Shown: positions 25,044-34,108 of the stretch, in pieces
How positions within the stretch are numbered: position 1 is the stretch's first letter
Layout of the letters: every line of letters begins with the position of its first letter
Source of the DNA: an uncultured Bacilli bacterium
GTDB taxonomy: Bacteria > Bacillota_I > Bacilli_A > RF39 > UBA660
NCBI GenBank assembly: GCA_934162325.1
Contig: CAKPIH010000002.1
Location: 1-60,987, forward strand
Direction of reading: 5' to 3'
DNA: 60,987 bases
Program-made: the position numbers and the translations under genes
The notes under the pieces: model-generated
The model's input: the letters and a program-made list of their open reading frames with translations, nothing else
What the model was told of the DNA's origin: nothing
Database searches by the model: none

Positions 25044-25223
25044 TTAAGCATCTTTCTTACTATTCTTCTTCATAGTTCTAGCTTCTCTAACACTAGTCTT
25101 AATTTTGTTACCATCTTTGTCAGTAACAGTAGTAAAGTTAACTTTTTGAGTACCTTTAGTTATTTTTAAACAGTTAGGTCTATTATTTACAGATCTAGTT
25201 TTTTTAGTTGTTACTTTCTTCAT
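25044..25223 (-). CDS. Small basic protein (59 residues), unknown
   Basis: Starts MKKVTTKKTRSVNNRPNCLK, has a middle VNFTTVTDKDGNKIKTSVRE and ends KKNSKKDA. AGGAGGGAATACG precedes the ATG, a strong ribosome binding site. The protein is very basic with two short predicted strands and could bind nucleic acid. No family recognised. A hairpin AAATGGAT/ATCCATTT just past the stop may serve as terminator. Confidence 0.65.
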   Translation of the reverse strand: MKKVTTKKTRSVNNRPNCLKITKGTQKVNFTTVTDKDGNKIKTSVREARTMKKNSKKDA

Positions 25224-25299
25224 CGTATTCCCTCCTCATCAGTTCGTAATTAACTTTACCATAAAATTGCCTTTTAGTCAACAATTATTTATGATTTTA

Positions 25300-25998
25300 C
25301 TATTTCTTAGTATCATTTTTAATAAATTCTCTTAAAATTTTTGTTATTGCCCTTTTTTCAATTCTTGAAACATAACTTCTAGATATACCCAAATTTTTAG
25401 CAATTTCCTTCTGTGTTATTTCATCATTATTATCAAGACCATACCTTTTAGTAAGAACATCTCTTTCTCTAGGAGTAAGAATATTCATATATTCTTTTAA
25501 TAATTTAATATTATCATTTTTATATATTTCTTCATTAAAATCAGGATCTTCAGTTTTTAAAACATCAAGTATTGTAACCTCATTTCCCTCCTTATCATAA
25601 CTAATACCATCATAAATACTAACATTCTTAGAATTCTTTTTATCTGCTCTAAAATGCATAAGAATTTCATTTTCTGCACATTTAGCAATATAAGTAGTAA
25701 GTCTTACATTCTTGTTAGGAGAAAAACTATCAATACCCTTAATAAGTCCAACAGTTCCTATCCCAATAAGATCATCAACATCATTATAAGTAGATTCAAA
25801 TTTTTTAACAATATGTGCTACTAGTCTAAGATTATGTTCAATAAGTTTACTTCTAGCCTCTTTATCTCCATTTATCATTCTTTCTATATATTTTTCCTCT
25901 TCTTCTTTAGATAAAGGATCAGGAAAAACATTATTAGAGTAAGCACCACTAAAAAAAGTAAGATTACCAAATAAAAGATTAAATAAATTAAATAACAT
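25300..25998 (-). CDS. sigK: Sigma-70 family factor, SigK-like
   Basis: About 232 residues. FPDPLSKEEEEKYIERMINGDKEARSKLIEHNLRLVAHIVKKFE, DLIGIGTVGLIKGIDSF and NEILMHFRA form region 2. LTPRERDVLTKRYGLD and TQKEIAKNLGISRSYVSRIEKRA form region 4. These closely follow the sporulation factors SigK/SigE, with SigK the better match (EGNEVTILDVL). AGGTGG lies just before two consecutive ATGs (26001 and 25998). The 47 residues encoded upstream are hydrophobic and almost certainly untranslated. No sporulation genes are visible around it. Confidence 0.88.
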   Translation of the reverse strand: MLFNLFNLLFGNLTFFSGAYSNNVFPDPLSKEEEEKYIERMINGDKEARSKLIEHNLRLVAHIVKKFESTYNDVDDLIGIGTVGLIKGIDSFSPNKNVRLTTYIAKCAENEILMHFRADKKNSKNVSIYDGISYDKEGNEVTILDVLKTEDPDFNEEIYKNDNIKLLKEYMNILTPRERDVLTKRYGLDNNDEITQKEIAKNLGISRSYVSRIEKRAITKILREFIKNDTKK

Positions 25999-26090
25999 CA
26001 TACCACCTATTAAATAATATAAAATTAAACATTTAATTATACCAAAATATATGATACAATATAAATATATATTGTATAAGAGGTATAACA

Positions 26091-27284
26091 ATGAAGAGAA
26101 AAATAAAAACTGAACAGAATATAATAATAATAATGGATGCAATCAAAAAAATAATGACCATATTTCTTGGCCCATTCTTAACAGCTTACTTTATAAGCAC
26201 ATCTACTAATAGTATATTAAATATATCAATATACTATATATTTACATATGCAACAATGGCATTAAGTACTTTAGTAGTAGCAGCCCTAGCCGAAAAAAGA
26301 AATAGAATTAAAATATTTAGAATAGGAATAATATTAAACTTTATTTATATTTTAATAATAATATTATTAAAAGAAAAAATAATAAATTATTTACCAATCA
26401 TATCAATACTATACGGTATATCAGCAAGTTGTTATTATTTTCCATATAATTTATTCATTATAAATAAAGTAAAAAATACCGAAAGAACAAACTACATGGT
26501 AAAATTATTTATAACTATATCAGTAGTAGGTATTCTATTTCCAATAATTTTTGGTAGTATAATAACTATAACCAATTATATATTAACCGCAGTTATAGTA
26601 TTATTTATATCACTTATCCAAATAATATTATCTTTTTCCATAACTGATAATCATAATGGAGATTTAGAAGAGTACAATTTAAAAAAAGCTTGGCTAGAAC
26701 TCAAAAAGAATAAACAAGTAATAAATTGCTTAGTAGGAGAATTCTTTATTGGTATGAACATTTGTAATGGGGCTTTAGAAACAGTAATGGTAATTTTAAT
26801 ATTAAATTCCTTTAAAACAAATATCAATCTAGGAATAATAACTTCTATAGCAACATTATTATCAATATTAGTAGTAAAAATATATGGTTTAATTTATAAT
26901 AAAAGAGATGATAAAAAAGTAATAATAATATCAAGTATAATACCAGTAATATCTTTAATAATATTTTTAATATTAAAAACAAATACTACAGTAATAATAT
27001 ATAAATTTAGTTATGTAATATTTGCAGAAATACTATCTCTAGTTAGAAAAATTAAAATATTTAATTTATCTAATAGCAAAATAGTAAATAAAAGTAATCA
27101 ATGTGAATTTAATGCCATAAGAGAAGTAACATTAAATGTTGGAAGAGTTACAGGTTATACTCTCCTCCTACTAGCGGGTTTAACTCAAAGTGCGGTAGTA
27201 TTAAATATAGTTACTATAATTTTAACCTTATCTCTTTTAGTCATGAGCATAAATTTAACTAAAGTAAAGAAAAATAACCATTAA
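26091..27284 (+). CDS. MFS-type transporter, unknown substrate
   Basis: The 397-residue protein has about 11-12 hydrophobic segments with the 6+6 layout and a charged central loop (ITDNHNGDLEEYNLKKAWLELKKNKQ near 184-209). It looks like a major facilitator of the YxlH/YkuC drug-efflux sort, but no substrate signature is visible. Divergent from sigK across about 90 bases. AGAGG precedes the ATG. Confidence 0.8.
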   Translation: MKRKIKTEQNIIIIMDAIKKIMTIFLGPFLTAYFISTSTNSILNISIYYIFTYATMALSTLVVAALAEKRNRIKIFRIGIILNFIYILIIILLKEKIINYLPIISILYGISASCYYFPYNLFIINKVKNTERTNYMVKLFITISVVGILFPIIFGSIITITNYILTAVIVLFISLIQIILSFSITDNHNGDLEEYNLKKAWLELKKNKQVINCLVGEFFIGMNICNGALETVMVILILNSFKTNINLGIITSIATLLSILVVKIYGLIYNKRDDKKVIIISSIIPVISLIIFLILKTNTTVIIYKFSYVIFAEILSLVRKIKIFNLSNSKIVNKSNQCEFNAIREVTLNVGRVTGYTLLLLAGLTQSAVVLNIVTIILTLSLLVMSINLTKVKKNNH

Positions 27285-27337
27285 CTTTCAATAATAAAAA
27301 AAATATAGTATAATATTTATAGCGAGGTGAATTATAT

Positions 27338-27859
27338 ATGAATTATTTTTATCCAGATGTTTATCAAAAAAGTATCTATACCATCAATTACGATAAATTA
27401 AAAGAAAATGGTATAAAATGTTTACTCTTTGATTTAGATAATACTTGTGTACCATATGTAGATAAAAAACCAACTAAAAAATTAAAAAATCATTTTGATA
27501 AACTAAAAGATTCAGGTTTTACAGTAATAATATTTTCTAATTCACCAAGAAATAGACTAGAACCATTTAAAAAATATTTAAATGTTGATTGTTGCCCATC
27601 TGCTAGAAAGCCAAGAAAAGCAAAATTCATAAAAGTATTAAAAGAATACAAATTAGACTTATCTGAAGTAGCGATTATTGGAGATCAATTAGTAACAGAT
27701 ATCTATGGTGGTAATAGAGTAGGTATAACAACAGTATTAGTAAATCCAATGTCTGATATTGATATGCCATTTACTAAAATACATCGTTATATAGAAAAAA
27801 AAGAAATAAATAAAATGAATAAAAAAGGAATATTTAAAGTAGGAGAATATTATGATTAA
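27338..27859 (+). CDS. yqeG: YqeG-family HAD phosphatase
   Basis: The 173-residue HAD IIIA protein has FDLDNTCVPY (nucleophile Asp), IIFSNSPRNR, KPRKAKF and AIIGDQLVTDIYGGNRVG. YqeG is related to phosphatidylglycerophosphatase-type HAD enzymes and is nearly always next to yqeH in Firmicutes. It overlaps yqeH by 8 bases. Confidence 0.94.
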   Translation: MNYFYPDVYQKSIYTINYDKLKENGIKCLLFDLDNTCVPYVDKKPTKKLKNHFDKLKDSGFTVIIFSNSPRNRLEPFKKYLNVDCCPSARKPRKAKFIKVLKEYKLDLSEVAIIGDQLVTDIYGGNRVGITTVLVNPMSDIDMPFTKIHRYIEKKEINKMNKKGIFKVGEYYD

Positions 27860-28829
27860 GAAGTGTACAGGATGTGGCATTATTCTTCAAATAGAAGATA
27901 TAAATAAAGAAGGATATACTGAAAATATAGATAATGAACTATGTTTAAGATGTTTTAAATTAAAAAATTATGGTGAATATAAAGCTGTAACATTAAATAA
28001 TAAAGACTATACTGATATTTTAAATAGTATCCCTAAAGATGCGTTAGTAGTTTATCTAACATCATTATTAAATATTAATTTAGAATATATAAATAACTTT
28101 AATAATGTAATATTAGTATTAACCAAAAAAGATTTATTACCAAAATCAGTTCAAGACTATAAACTAATAAATTATATATCCAATATAACTAATAACTATC
28201 TAGATATTGAAATAATAAGTTCAATAAAAAATTACAATCTAGATAGCCTATTAAACAAAATAAAAAAATATAATAAAAGTAATAAAGAAATATACTTTGT
28301 AGGAATGACTAATTCAGGTAAATCAACTCTAATAAATAAACTAATAAAAAACTATACCGACAAACAGTTAGAAGTAACAACTAGTCTATATCCTTCAACA
28401 ACCCTAAATAAAATAGAAATAAACTTAGATAATTTAAAAATAATAGATACACCTGGCTTATTAAATGAAGGTAGTATTCTAAATAGTCTATCTTTAAAAG
28501 AAATAAAAAAAATAACTCCTAAAAAAGAGATAAAACCAAGAAGTTATCAGTTAAAAGGAAAAGGCTCTCTAGTAATCGAAGATTATATCAGATTAGATTA
28601 TTATATAGATAATAATATTACTATATATATAGCTAATAACTTAAATATAACAAAAATGACTCATAATAATCCAAAATTAAAAGAATGTAAAAAAATAACA
28701 TTCAATCTAGAAAAAGATAAAGATATCGTAATTGAAGATTTATGTTTCATAAAGTTTACTAAAAAAGGAAAAGTTGATATATATACCAAATATGATATCA
28801 ATATATATGAAAGAAATAATTTAATATAA
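27852..28829 (+). CDS. yqeH: Ribosome-assembly GTPase YqeH
   Basis: The 325-residue protein starts with a zinc finger (CTGCGIILQ ... LCLRCF). A circularly permuted GTPase follows: LTKKDLLPK before GMTNSGKSTLINKL and IIDTPGLL. YqeH assists 30S assembly. It is shorter than Bacillus YqeH (about 366), with a reduced C-terminal domain. Coupled to yqeG by overlap. Confidence 0.94.
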   Translation: MIKKCTGCGIILQIEDINKEGYTENIDNELCLRCFKLKNYGEYKAVTLNNKDYTDILNSIPKDALVVYLTSLLNINLEYINNFNNVILVLTKKDLLPKSVQDYKLINYISNITNNYLDIEIISSIKNYNLDSLLNKIKKYNKSNKEIYFVGMTNSGKSTLINKLIKNYTDKQLEVTTSLYPSTTLNKIEINLDNLKIIDTPGLLNEGSILNSLSLKEIKKITPKKEIKPRSYQLKGKGSLVIEDYIRLDYYIDNNITIYIANNLNITKMTHNNPKLKECKKITFNLEKDKDIVIEDLCFIKFTKKGKVDIYTKYDINIYERNNLI

Positions 28830-28843
28830 AAGGAGTTAGCAGT

Positions 28844-29533
28844 ATGAAGAAAATAAAAGAATATCTTTTAAAAGATAGAACACCTTTCGCTGAAGGTTTA
28901 TCTTTTAAGAAAATGTTTTTAATCTTTGTCATTTTTAGTTTCTTAGGTTGTCTTTATGAAGATATACTATTTATGGCTAAGAATTATATCAATTATGGAA
29001 TACTAGATTATTCCACTAAAAGAGGACTATTATATTTAGAATTATCTCCAATATATGGCTGGGGAGCATGTATCATGGTATATATTCTTGCTAGAAAGCC
29101 GAGGCAAAAATTAGATTATTTCTTAATAGGTTCTTTAATAGGAGGAGCCTTCGAATATCTAATAAGCTTCTTGCAGGAGACCTTTACCGGAACAACATCA
29201 TGGGATTATTCAACATATCTACTAAATATAAATGGAAGAACAACTTTACCATATATGCTATTTTGGGGTTTATTATGTTATATACTAATGGTTAAAATAT
29301 ATCCCTTTGTATCAAACAAAATAGAAAAGATACCATATAATTTAGGAAATCTAATCTATTACATTCTATTAGTAGTAATAACAATAGATATGTTTATATC
29401 GTTTAGTGCATGCATAAGAATGGGACTAAGACATGAAGGCTATAAACCACTGACAGGATATGGTGAGTTTTTAGATAAAGTATATAATGATGAAAGAATG
29501 AAGAAAAGTTATACGAATATGGTGATAAGATGA
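28844..29533 (+). CDS. CmpB-like putative ABC-transporter type IV membrane protein
   Basis: The 229-residue membrane protein has about six helices. The family-like elements FSFLGCLYEDILF, KRGLLYLELSPIYGWGA, IGSLIGGAFEYLISFLQE and SWDYS match what I recall of PF06541. Annotation as an ABC permease is conventional, but no ATPase is nearby and the function is unknown. Stop TGA overlaps the next start (ATGA), coupling it to a glycosyltransferase. Both may serve the envelope. Confidence 0.8.
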   Translation: MKKIKEYLLKDRTPFAEGLSFKKMFLIFVIFSFLGCLYEDILFMAKNYINYGILDYSTKRGLLYLELSPIYGWGACIMVYILARKPRQKLDYFLIGSLIGGAFEYLISFLQETFTGTTSWDYSTYLLNINGRTTLPYMLFWGLLCYILMVKIYPFVSNKIEKIPYNLGNLIYYILLVVITIDMFISFSACIRMGLRHEGYKPLTGYGEFLDKVYNDERMKKSYTNMVIR

Positions 29534-30732
29534 CAACAATAATAAGTTTTTTATTAATAATTTATTCATTATTTTTATTAGTATATAGTTTCTTTGTAAT
29601 GACAAGAAATAACAATAGTCCCAAGAAGTCAGATACAGTAACTAATAAATATTGTATTTTAATACCTGCACGTAACGAGTCTCAAGTAATAGAACAACTT
29701 CTAATTAGTATTGAAAAGCAAACTAAAAAAATAAATTCCAAAAATGTCTATATAATTGTAGAATCAAAAGAAGATCCCACAGTAGAAATAGTCAAAAAGC
29801 ATAATATGAATATCATCTATCGAAAAGATTTAACTAAGAAAAGAAAAGGCTATGCCTTAGATGATGCTATTAAAGAAATATTATCAAAAAATAAAAAATA
29901 TGATGCCTATTTTATCTTTGATGCCGATAATATCTTAGATAAAAACTATATCAAAGAAATGATAAATAGTATTGAAGAAGGTTATGATATTGGCATAAGT
30001 TATCGTAATACTAAAAATAGTTCTACCTTAGTAGCAGCTTCTTCTGCCTTAACTTTTTCTATGATAAATACAATTGGTAATAAACTAAAAAGTAAATATA
30101 CCAATAATTTAACTATATCAGGAACAGGATATTATATCAAAGGTTCTTTAGTAGAAGATTGGCAAGGTTTCCCTTTTAATACCTTAACTGAAGATTATGA
30201 ATTAACTCTATATAGTACTTTGAATAACTTAACTACAACCTATAATGAGAAAGCTATCTTTTATGATGAACAACCAGATAGTTTTAAAATATCCATGAAA
30301 CAAAGAACAAGATGGGTAAAAGGATATTTTGAAGCACGTAAAATATATATCAAAGAAATTAGAAGAAGCCTAGACTATAAAGAAAAAAACTATGGTTCAA
30401 AAATAAGTACCGTAATAGGAGTACAACCACTAATATATCTCTTAATAGGAGTTCTTTTATTAATAGTAAGTTCATTAACAATAAATGATATTACAGCATT
30501 TATAAAAACCTTAGTAGTAGTCTTATTACTAATCTACTTAGAATTAGCGGGTATAACTTATATAATAATTAAAAGTGAAAAAAATAAATTAAATTTAAAT
30601 GTATCAAAAGCAAAATTAACATTATATAACCCATTATTTTTATTAAGCTATATCCCATGCCTTATGATATCAATATTTAAAAGAAATTTAGGTTGGGAAG
30701 AAATAAAACATAACAAAAAATTAGTAGACTAA
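29530..30732 (+). CDS. Family 2 membrane glycosyltransferase
   Basis: The 400-residue protein has an N-terminal helix, a GT-A domain and C-terminal helices. Motifs are IPARNESQVIEQLL, YFIFDADN (metal site), LTEDYELTL (ED base) and KQRTRWVKGY (QxxRW). QxxRW and the membrane helices indicate a processive cellulose/hyaluronan-synthase-like enzyme or a glycolipid synthase. The sugar donor cannot be read from sequence. Confidence 0.9.
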   Translation: MTTIISFLLIIYSLFLLVYSFFVMTRNNNSPKKSDTVTNKYCILIPARNESQVIEQLLISIEKQTKKINSKNVYIIVESKEDPTVEIVKKHNMNIIYRKDLTKKRKGYALDDAIKEILSKNKKYDAYFIFDADNILDKNYIKEMINSIEEGYDIGISYRNTKNSSTLVAASSALTFSMINTIGNKLKSKYTNNLTISGTGYYIKGSLVEDWQGFPFNTLTEDYELTLYSTLNNLTTTYNEKAIFYDEQPDSFKISMKQRTRWVKGYFEARKIYIKEIRRSLDYKEKNYGSKISTVIGVQPLIYLLIGVLLLIVSSLTINDITAFIKTLVVVLLLIYLELAGITYIIIKSEKNKLNLNVSKAKLTLYNPLFLLSYIPCLMISIFKRNLGWEEIKHNKKLVD

Positions 30733-30749
30733 TTCAAAAATTATTATAG

Positions 30750-30787
30750 ATAAAAAGTGATATTTCTATTTACTTTTTATCTTTTTT
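30750..30787 (+). terminator. Terminator after the glycosyltransferase
   Basis: ATAAAAAGT pairs with ACTTTTTAT, followed by CTTTTTT. Confidence 0.65.
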
Positions 30788-30823
30788 ATATTATAATTTA
30801 TTTATAATAAGGAGGGGCCTAAT

Positions 30824-31624
30824 ATGAAATATTTTACAAAAGAAGAGTTAGAGGATATAACAAATGAGTTATTACAAGAACCTACTCGTGAGACATTAAA
30901 AAATCTTAATAACAAATATAATAAAGAAGAAAAAGTAGAGTTACCTGTTCAGGAGTCGGTATTTAATACACCTAAAGAAAGTGTAGTAAATAGCATGCCT
31001 AGTTTTGAAGTTCCTACATTTAATTCAGGAGCATTCGATATGCCAAAAGAGGAACCAGTAAATACAGAAAGTATTCCTGTAAGTACTCCAAGTTTTGAAG
31101 TACCAGCATTTAATGCTCCAAGTAGTCCTGCTGTAGAAGTAACACCTCAAATGTCAACACCAGAACCAGTAGAAGTATCAAGTCAAAAAGGACAAGTACC
31201 AAATAATTTAAATATTCCTAACATGAATCAAACTGAGGCTATGCCAAATTTACAAACAAATAACTTTGAAGTACCAACACCAGTTCTAGAACCAACTAAT
31301 TATCAACTAGTGGGAGAACAAATTCCTAAATTAGATAATCAAGTAGTAAATAATCAAAGTAATGAACCAGTAAACTTCAGTGGTAATTTGTATCAACAAC
31401 CTATGCCAGAACCAACCAATCTAATGGATACAACAGACAATTTCAAAATAGATATAAATAGTACTCCAAACATGAATCCGGGAGTTAATACTAATTTAAA
31501 TAGTAATCCCTTCTTTGGTAATCCAGTAAATGAGTCTAATCAAGTAAATAATCCTATCCCAGTAGGAGGACAAACAACAACTGGACCATCAATGTTTGGA
31601 CAAATAATGCAAAATAATCAGTAG
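30824..31624 (+). CDS. Disordered protein with repeated SFEVPxFN motifs
   Basis: The 266-residue protein has a short helical head (KEELEDITNELLQEPTRETL, about 5-24). The tail of about 225 residues is rich in N, P, T, V and Q, with loose repeats such as PSFEVPTFN, PSFEVPAFN and NNFEVPTPV. There is no signal peptide or membrane segment. AGGAGG and its own terminator support a real gene. Its layout parallels the protein at 33470, so the two may be related cytoplasmic adaptor-like proteins. Function unknown. Confidence 0.7.
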   Translation: MKYFTKEELEDITNELLQEPTRETLKNLNNKYNKEEKVELPVQESVFNTPKESVVNSMPSFEVPTFNSGAFDMPKEEPVNTESIPVSTPSFEVPAFNAPSSPAVEVTPQMSTPEPVEVSSQKGQVPNNLNIPNMNQTEAMPNLQTNNFEVPTPVLEPTNYQLVGEQIPKLDNQVVNNQSNEPVNFSGNLYQQPMPEPTNLMDTTDNFKIDINSTPNMNPGVNTNLNSNPFFGNPVNESNQVNNPIPVGGQTTTGPSMFGQIMQNNQ

Positions 31625-31652
31625 CAGATAAAAATGCTACTTTTCTTTTATC
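31620..31652 (+). terminator. Terminator after the disordered protein gene
   Basis: AGTAGCA pairs with TGCTACT, followed by TTTCTTTT. It begins in the stop codon. Confidence 0.7.
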
Positions 31653-31747
31653 AAATTATAGACAAAGATAACTATATATGATAAACTATATGTGTCATTT
31701 AAATATGAAGAAAAATAATATTTTCTTCAAAGAAAGAAGTGTATAAA

Positions 31748-32119
31748 ATGAATACTAAAACAATAAATATTCAAGTATTAGCCTTGCTAGGAGATGCTGT
31801 ATTATCCTTATATATAAGAGAAAAATTATTAAAACAAGGTATCAATAATGCCAATAAATTAAACGCATCAGCAGTTCCTTATGTATCCGCTAAAGGACAA
31901 GTAAAAATATTAGATAAATTAACCAAAGATAACTTCTTAACTGAAGAAGAATTAGATATCGTAAAAAGAGGAAGAAATAATAAAAAAGAAAATCATCCTA
32001 AAAATACCGATATCATAACCTATAAATTATCTACTGGTTTTGAAGCCTTACTAGGAGACCTATACTTAAATAATAAAGATAGATTACAAGAAATATTAGA
32101 ACAAATAGAGGTGAAATAA
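31748..32119 (+). CDS. mrnC: Mini-ribonuclease III
   Basis: About 123 residues. LALLGDAVLSLYIRE and GFEALLGDLYL carry the catalytic acidic residues of an RNase III domain, with no double-stranded-RNA-binding domain. MrnC trims the ends of 23S rRNA precursor. The mrnC-rlmB-sigH order is that of Bacillus; cysS, normally upstream, is absent. ATG 31748 (MNTKTI) is preferred over 31739. It abuts rlmB. Confidence 0.93.
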   Translation: MNTKTINIQVLALLGDAVLSLYIREKLLKQGINNANKLNASAVPYVSAKGQVKILDKLTKDNFLTEEELDIVKRGRNNKKENHPKNTDIITYKLSTGFEALLGDLYLNNKDRLQEILEQIEVK

Positions 32120-32826
32120 TGCAAATATATGGAAAGAATGTAGCAAGAGAAAAATTACAAACAAAAGATAAAATAAAAAAAGTATATCTAAGTAATAAAT
32201 TTAAAGATAATGAAATAATCACTCTAATCAAAAAGAAAAATATAAATCCTATTCTTCTAGATATGCGTGATTTAGATAAAATGTGTAAAGGTTTACATCA
32301 AGGTATAATATTAGAAGTAGAAGATGTTAAAACCTATTCACTAGAAGATATCATACCAAATATCGATAAAGAGTATCCACTAGTGGTCATATTAGATCAT
32401 ATTGAAGATCCCCATAACTTTGGAGCCATCATAAGATCATGCGAAGCCTTTGGTGTAGATGCCATAATAATACCTAATGATCGTTCAGTAGATATAACCG
32501 GAACTGTTGTAAAAGCATCAGTAGGTACCATTGAAAAAGTAAAAATAATCAAAGTAACAAATCTAAATAATACCATCAAAAAATTAAAAGACTATGGTTA
32601 TTGGGTTGTAGGTACTGATATGGAAGGAACAGTCTATACCGATATTGATTATAAAATGAAAACTGCTCTAATAATAGGAAATGAAGGTAAGGGAATAAGT
32701 AGATTAGTAAGTGAAAATTGCGACTACTTAGCCAAAATACCTATGAGTGGAACAGTAAATAGTTTAAATGCTTCCGTAGCCTGTGGCATCTTTCTAGCAG
32801 AAATAAATAGATCAAGAGGAGTATAA
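32119..32826 (+). CDS. rlmB: 23S rRNA 2'-O-methyltransferase RlmB (TrmH family)
   Basis: The 235-residue SPOUT enzyme has an N-terminal substrate domain, VVILDHIEDPHNFGAIIRS, IGNEGKGISRLV and the knot segment IPMSGTVNSLNASVACGIF. It methylates G2251 of 23S rRNA. GAGGTG precedes the ATG inside mrnC. Confidence 0.94.
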   Translation: MQIYGKNVAREKLQTKDKIKKVYLSNKFKDNEIITLIKKKNINPILLDMRDLDKMCKGLHQGIILEVEDVKTYSLEDIIPNIDKEYPLVVILDHIEDPHNFGAIIRSCEAFGVDAIIIPNDRSVDITGTVVKASVGTIEKVKIIKVTNLNNTIKKLKDYGYWVVGTDMEGTVYTDIDYKMKTALIIGNEGKGISRLVSENCDYLAKIPMSGTVNSLNASVACGIFLAEINRSRGV

Positions 32827-32827
32827 T

Positions 32828-33409
32828 ATGGATAATGATTATGAACTATTATATTTAGCTAAAGATGATGATCAAGTAAAAGACCTAATTTATCAAAAAT
32901 ATAAAAATCTAATTTATTATAAAGCTCGAAAATATTCGCAAAGAAATAACACTAATAATGAGCTAGAGGACTATATAAGTGAAGGAACTATCGCATTATA
33001 TGAAACAATAGATAATTATCGCGATACTACTCCCTATAATATCTATTTAAATAGATGCCTAGATAACGCTTTAAAAAATGTTTTTAGAAAAAATAATACC
33101 AAAAAGAGTAGAGTCTTAAGTGAAGCAACATCACTTAATAGTACTGACTATCTAAATATATCCTCATATGATAAAAAGTATGACCCAGAACTACAAGTGT
33201 TTGAAGAATATAATTATAATAAATTAAAGAAAACAATCATAAGTAAATTAACTTGGCAAGAAGAATTAGTTTTTAAATTAAAAGAACAAAACTATAAACC
33301 AAAAGAAATATCTGAAATAATAGATAATAGTCAAAGAACTGTATATAATATAATTAATAAGATAAGAAAAAAAGTATCAAGTATAGTGTCAAATAAAAAT
33401 AATTACTAA
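32828..33409 (+). CDS. sigH: Sigma-70 family factor, SigH-like
   Basis: A 193-residue factor. Region 2 includes KYKNLIYYKARKYS, LEDYISEGTIALYETIDNY and the YLNRCLDNALKNV helix. Region 4 is KEISEIIDNSQRTVYNIINKIRKKV. Similarity is moderate, but position directly after mrnC-rlmB matches sigH of Bacillus. SigH there drives early stationary-phase genes; here its regulon is unknown. Confidence 0.82.
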   Translation: MDNDYELLYLAKDDDQVKDLIYQKYKNLIYYKARKYSQRNNTNNELEDYISEGTIALYETIDNYRDTTPYNIYLNRCLDNALKNVFRKNNTKKSRVLSEATSLNSTDYLNISSYDKKYDPELQVFEEYNYNKLKKTIISKLTWQEELVFKLKEQNYKPKEISEIIDNSQRTVYNIINKIRKKVSSIVSNKNNY

Positions 33410-33469
33410 CTATAATATTTACTTTTTTTCTTTTCTAATATATACTATAAGTGTAAAGGAGGCACAAGT

Positions 33470-34015
33470 ATGAATAATAATTTTACCCCAGAAGAAAAAT
33501 TAAGAATAATAGACTTACTAGCGGTTACTCAAAGTAAAAAAGAATTTTTAGATGCAGTAAATAAATTACTATCTGAAGAATCAAAAAAAGAAGCGTTGCC
33601 TCCACAAGAAGAGAGTATATCATTACCTGAAGATACTAAAGTTGTAGAAAATCCTCCTAAAGAAGAAATTTTATCAAGTACTCCAGGTGAAGCAAGTATT
33701 TATGATTCAAAATATACTAACTTAGTAAACCAAGATAAACTAACTCATCCTCGTGATGAAGTTCTAACCATGGATATACCAGAAGAACCTATAAATGAAC
33801 TTGCGGTTACTTTTGATAAAGAACTTGATAATTCAGTTAAAGAAGATTCTAGCAAGGTAAAAGAAGAACCAAAAGAAGCAAACTACACAAGCCCAGACCT
33901 AGAAAACTTTATTCCTGAAGAGCAAGCAGAACATAAGGTACTAGAAAGAAAAATAAATAACCCATGGGCCGACTCAGGTGCTAGAACCGTATCCCCTGGC
34001 GAATTAAATTTTTAA
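33470..34015 (+). CDS. Acidic, largely disordered protein
   Basis: The 181-residue protein has a helical head of about 35 residues (FTPEEKLRIIDLLAVTQSKK) and a long E/P/K/S-rich tail. It ends WADSGARTVSPGELNF. There is no signal or membrane segment. AGGAGGC precedes the ATG. It resembles the protein at 30824 in head-plus-disordered-tail layout. No family recognised. Confidence 0.7.
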   Translation: MNNNFTPEEKLRIIDLLAVTQSKKEFLDAVNKLLSEESKKEALPPQEESISLPEDTKVVENPPKEEILSSTPGEASIYDSKYTNLVNQDKLTHPRDEVLTMDIPEEPINELAVTFDKELDNSVKEDSSKVKEEPKEANYTSPDLENFIPEEQAEHKVLERKINNPWADSGARTVSPGELNF

Positions 34016-34029
34016 TAAATATAAAGTGC

Positions 34030-34052
34030 TATCAATTAGCATTTTTTTCTTG
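34030..34052 (+). terminator. Terminator before uvrA
   Basis: TGCTA pairs with TAGCA around TCAAT, followed by seven T. Confidence 0.7.
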
Positions 34053-34074
34053 TTTAAAAAATTAAAAAAATGTG

Positions 34075-34080
34075 GTATAA
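34075..34080 (+). promoter_or_regulatory. -10 box of uvrA
   Basis: TATAAT preceded by TGTGG. The expected start near 34087 lies downstream of the first in-frame ATG at 34070, which supports initiation at 34109. Confidence 0.6.
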
Positions 34081-34108
34081 TACCAAAGGAAAAGGAAGCA
34101 GTGATAAT

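Noticed and set aside
25999..26142. N-terminal 48-residue hydrophobic extension of the sigma factor
   Set aside because: It overlaps the start of the divergent transporter gene, lacks a ribosome binding site and is absent from SigK proteins. AGGTGG points to the inner ATGs.
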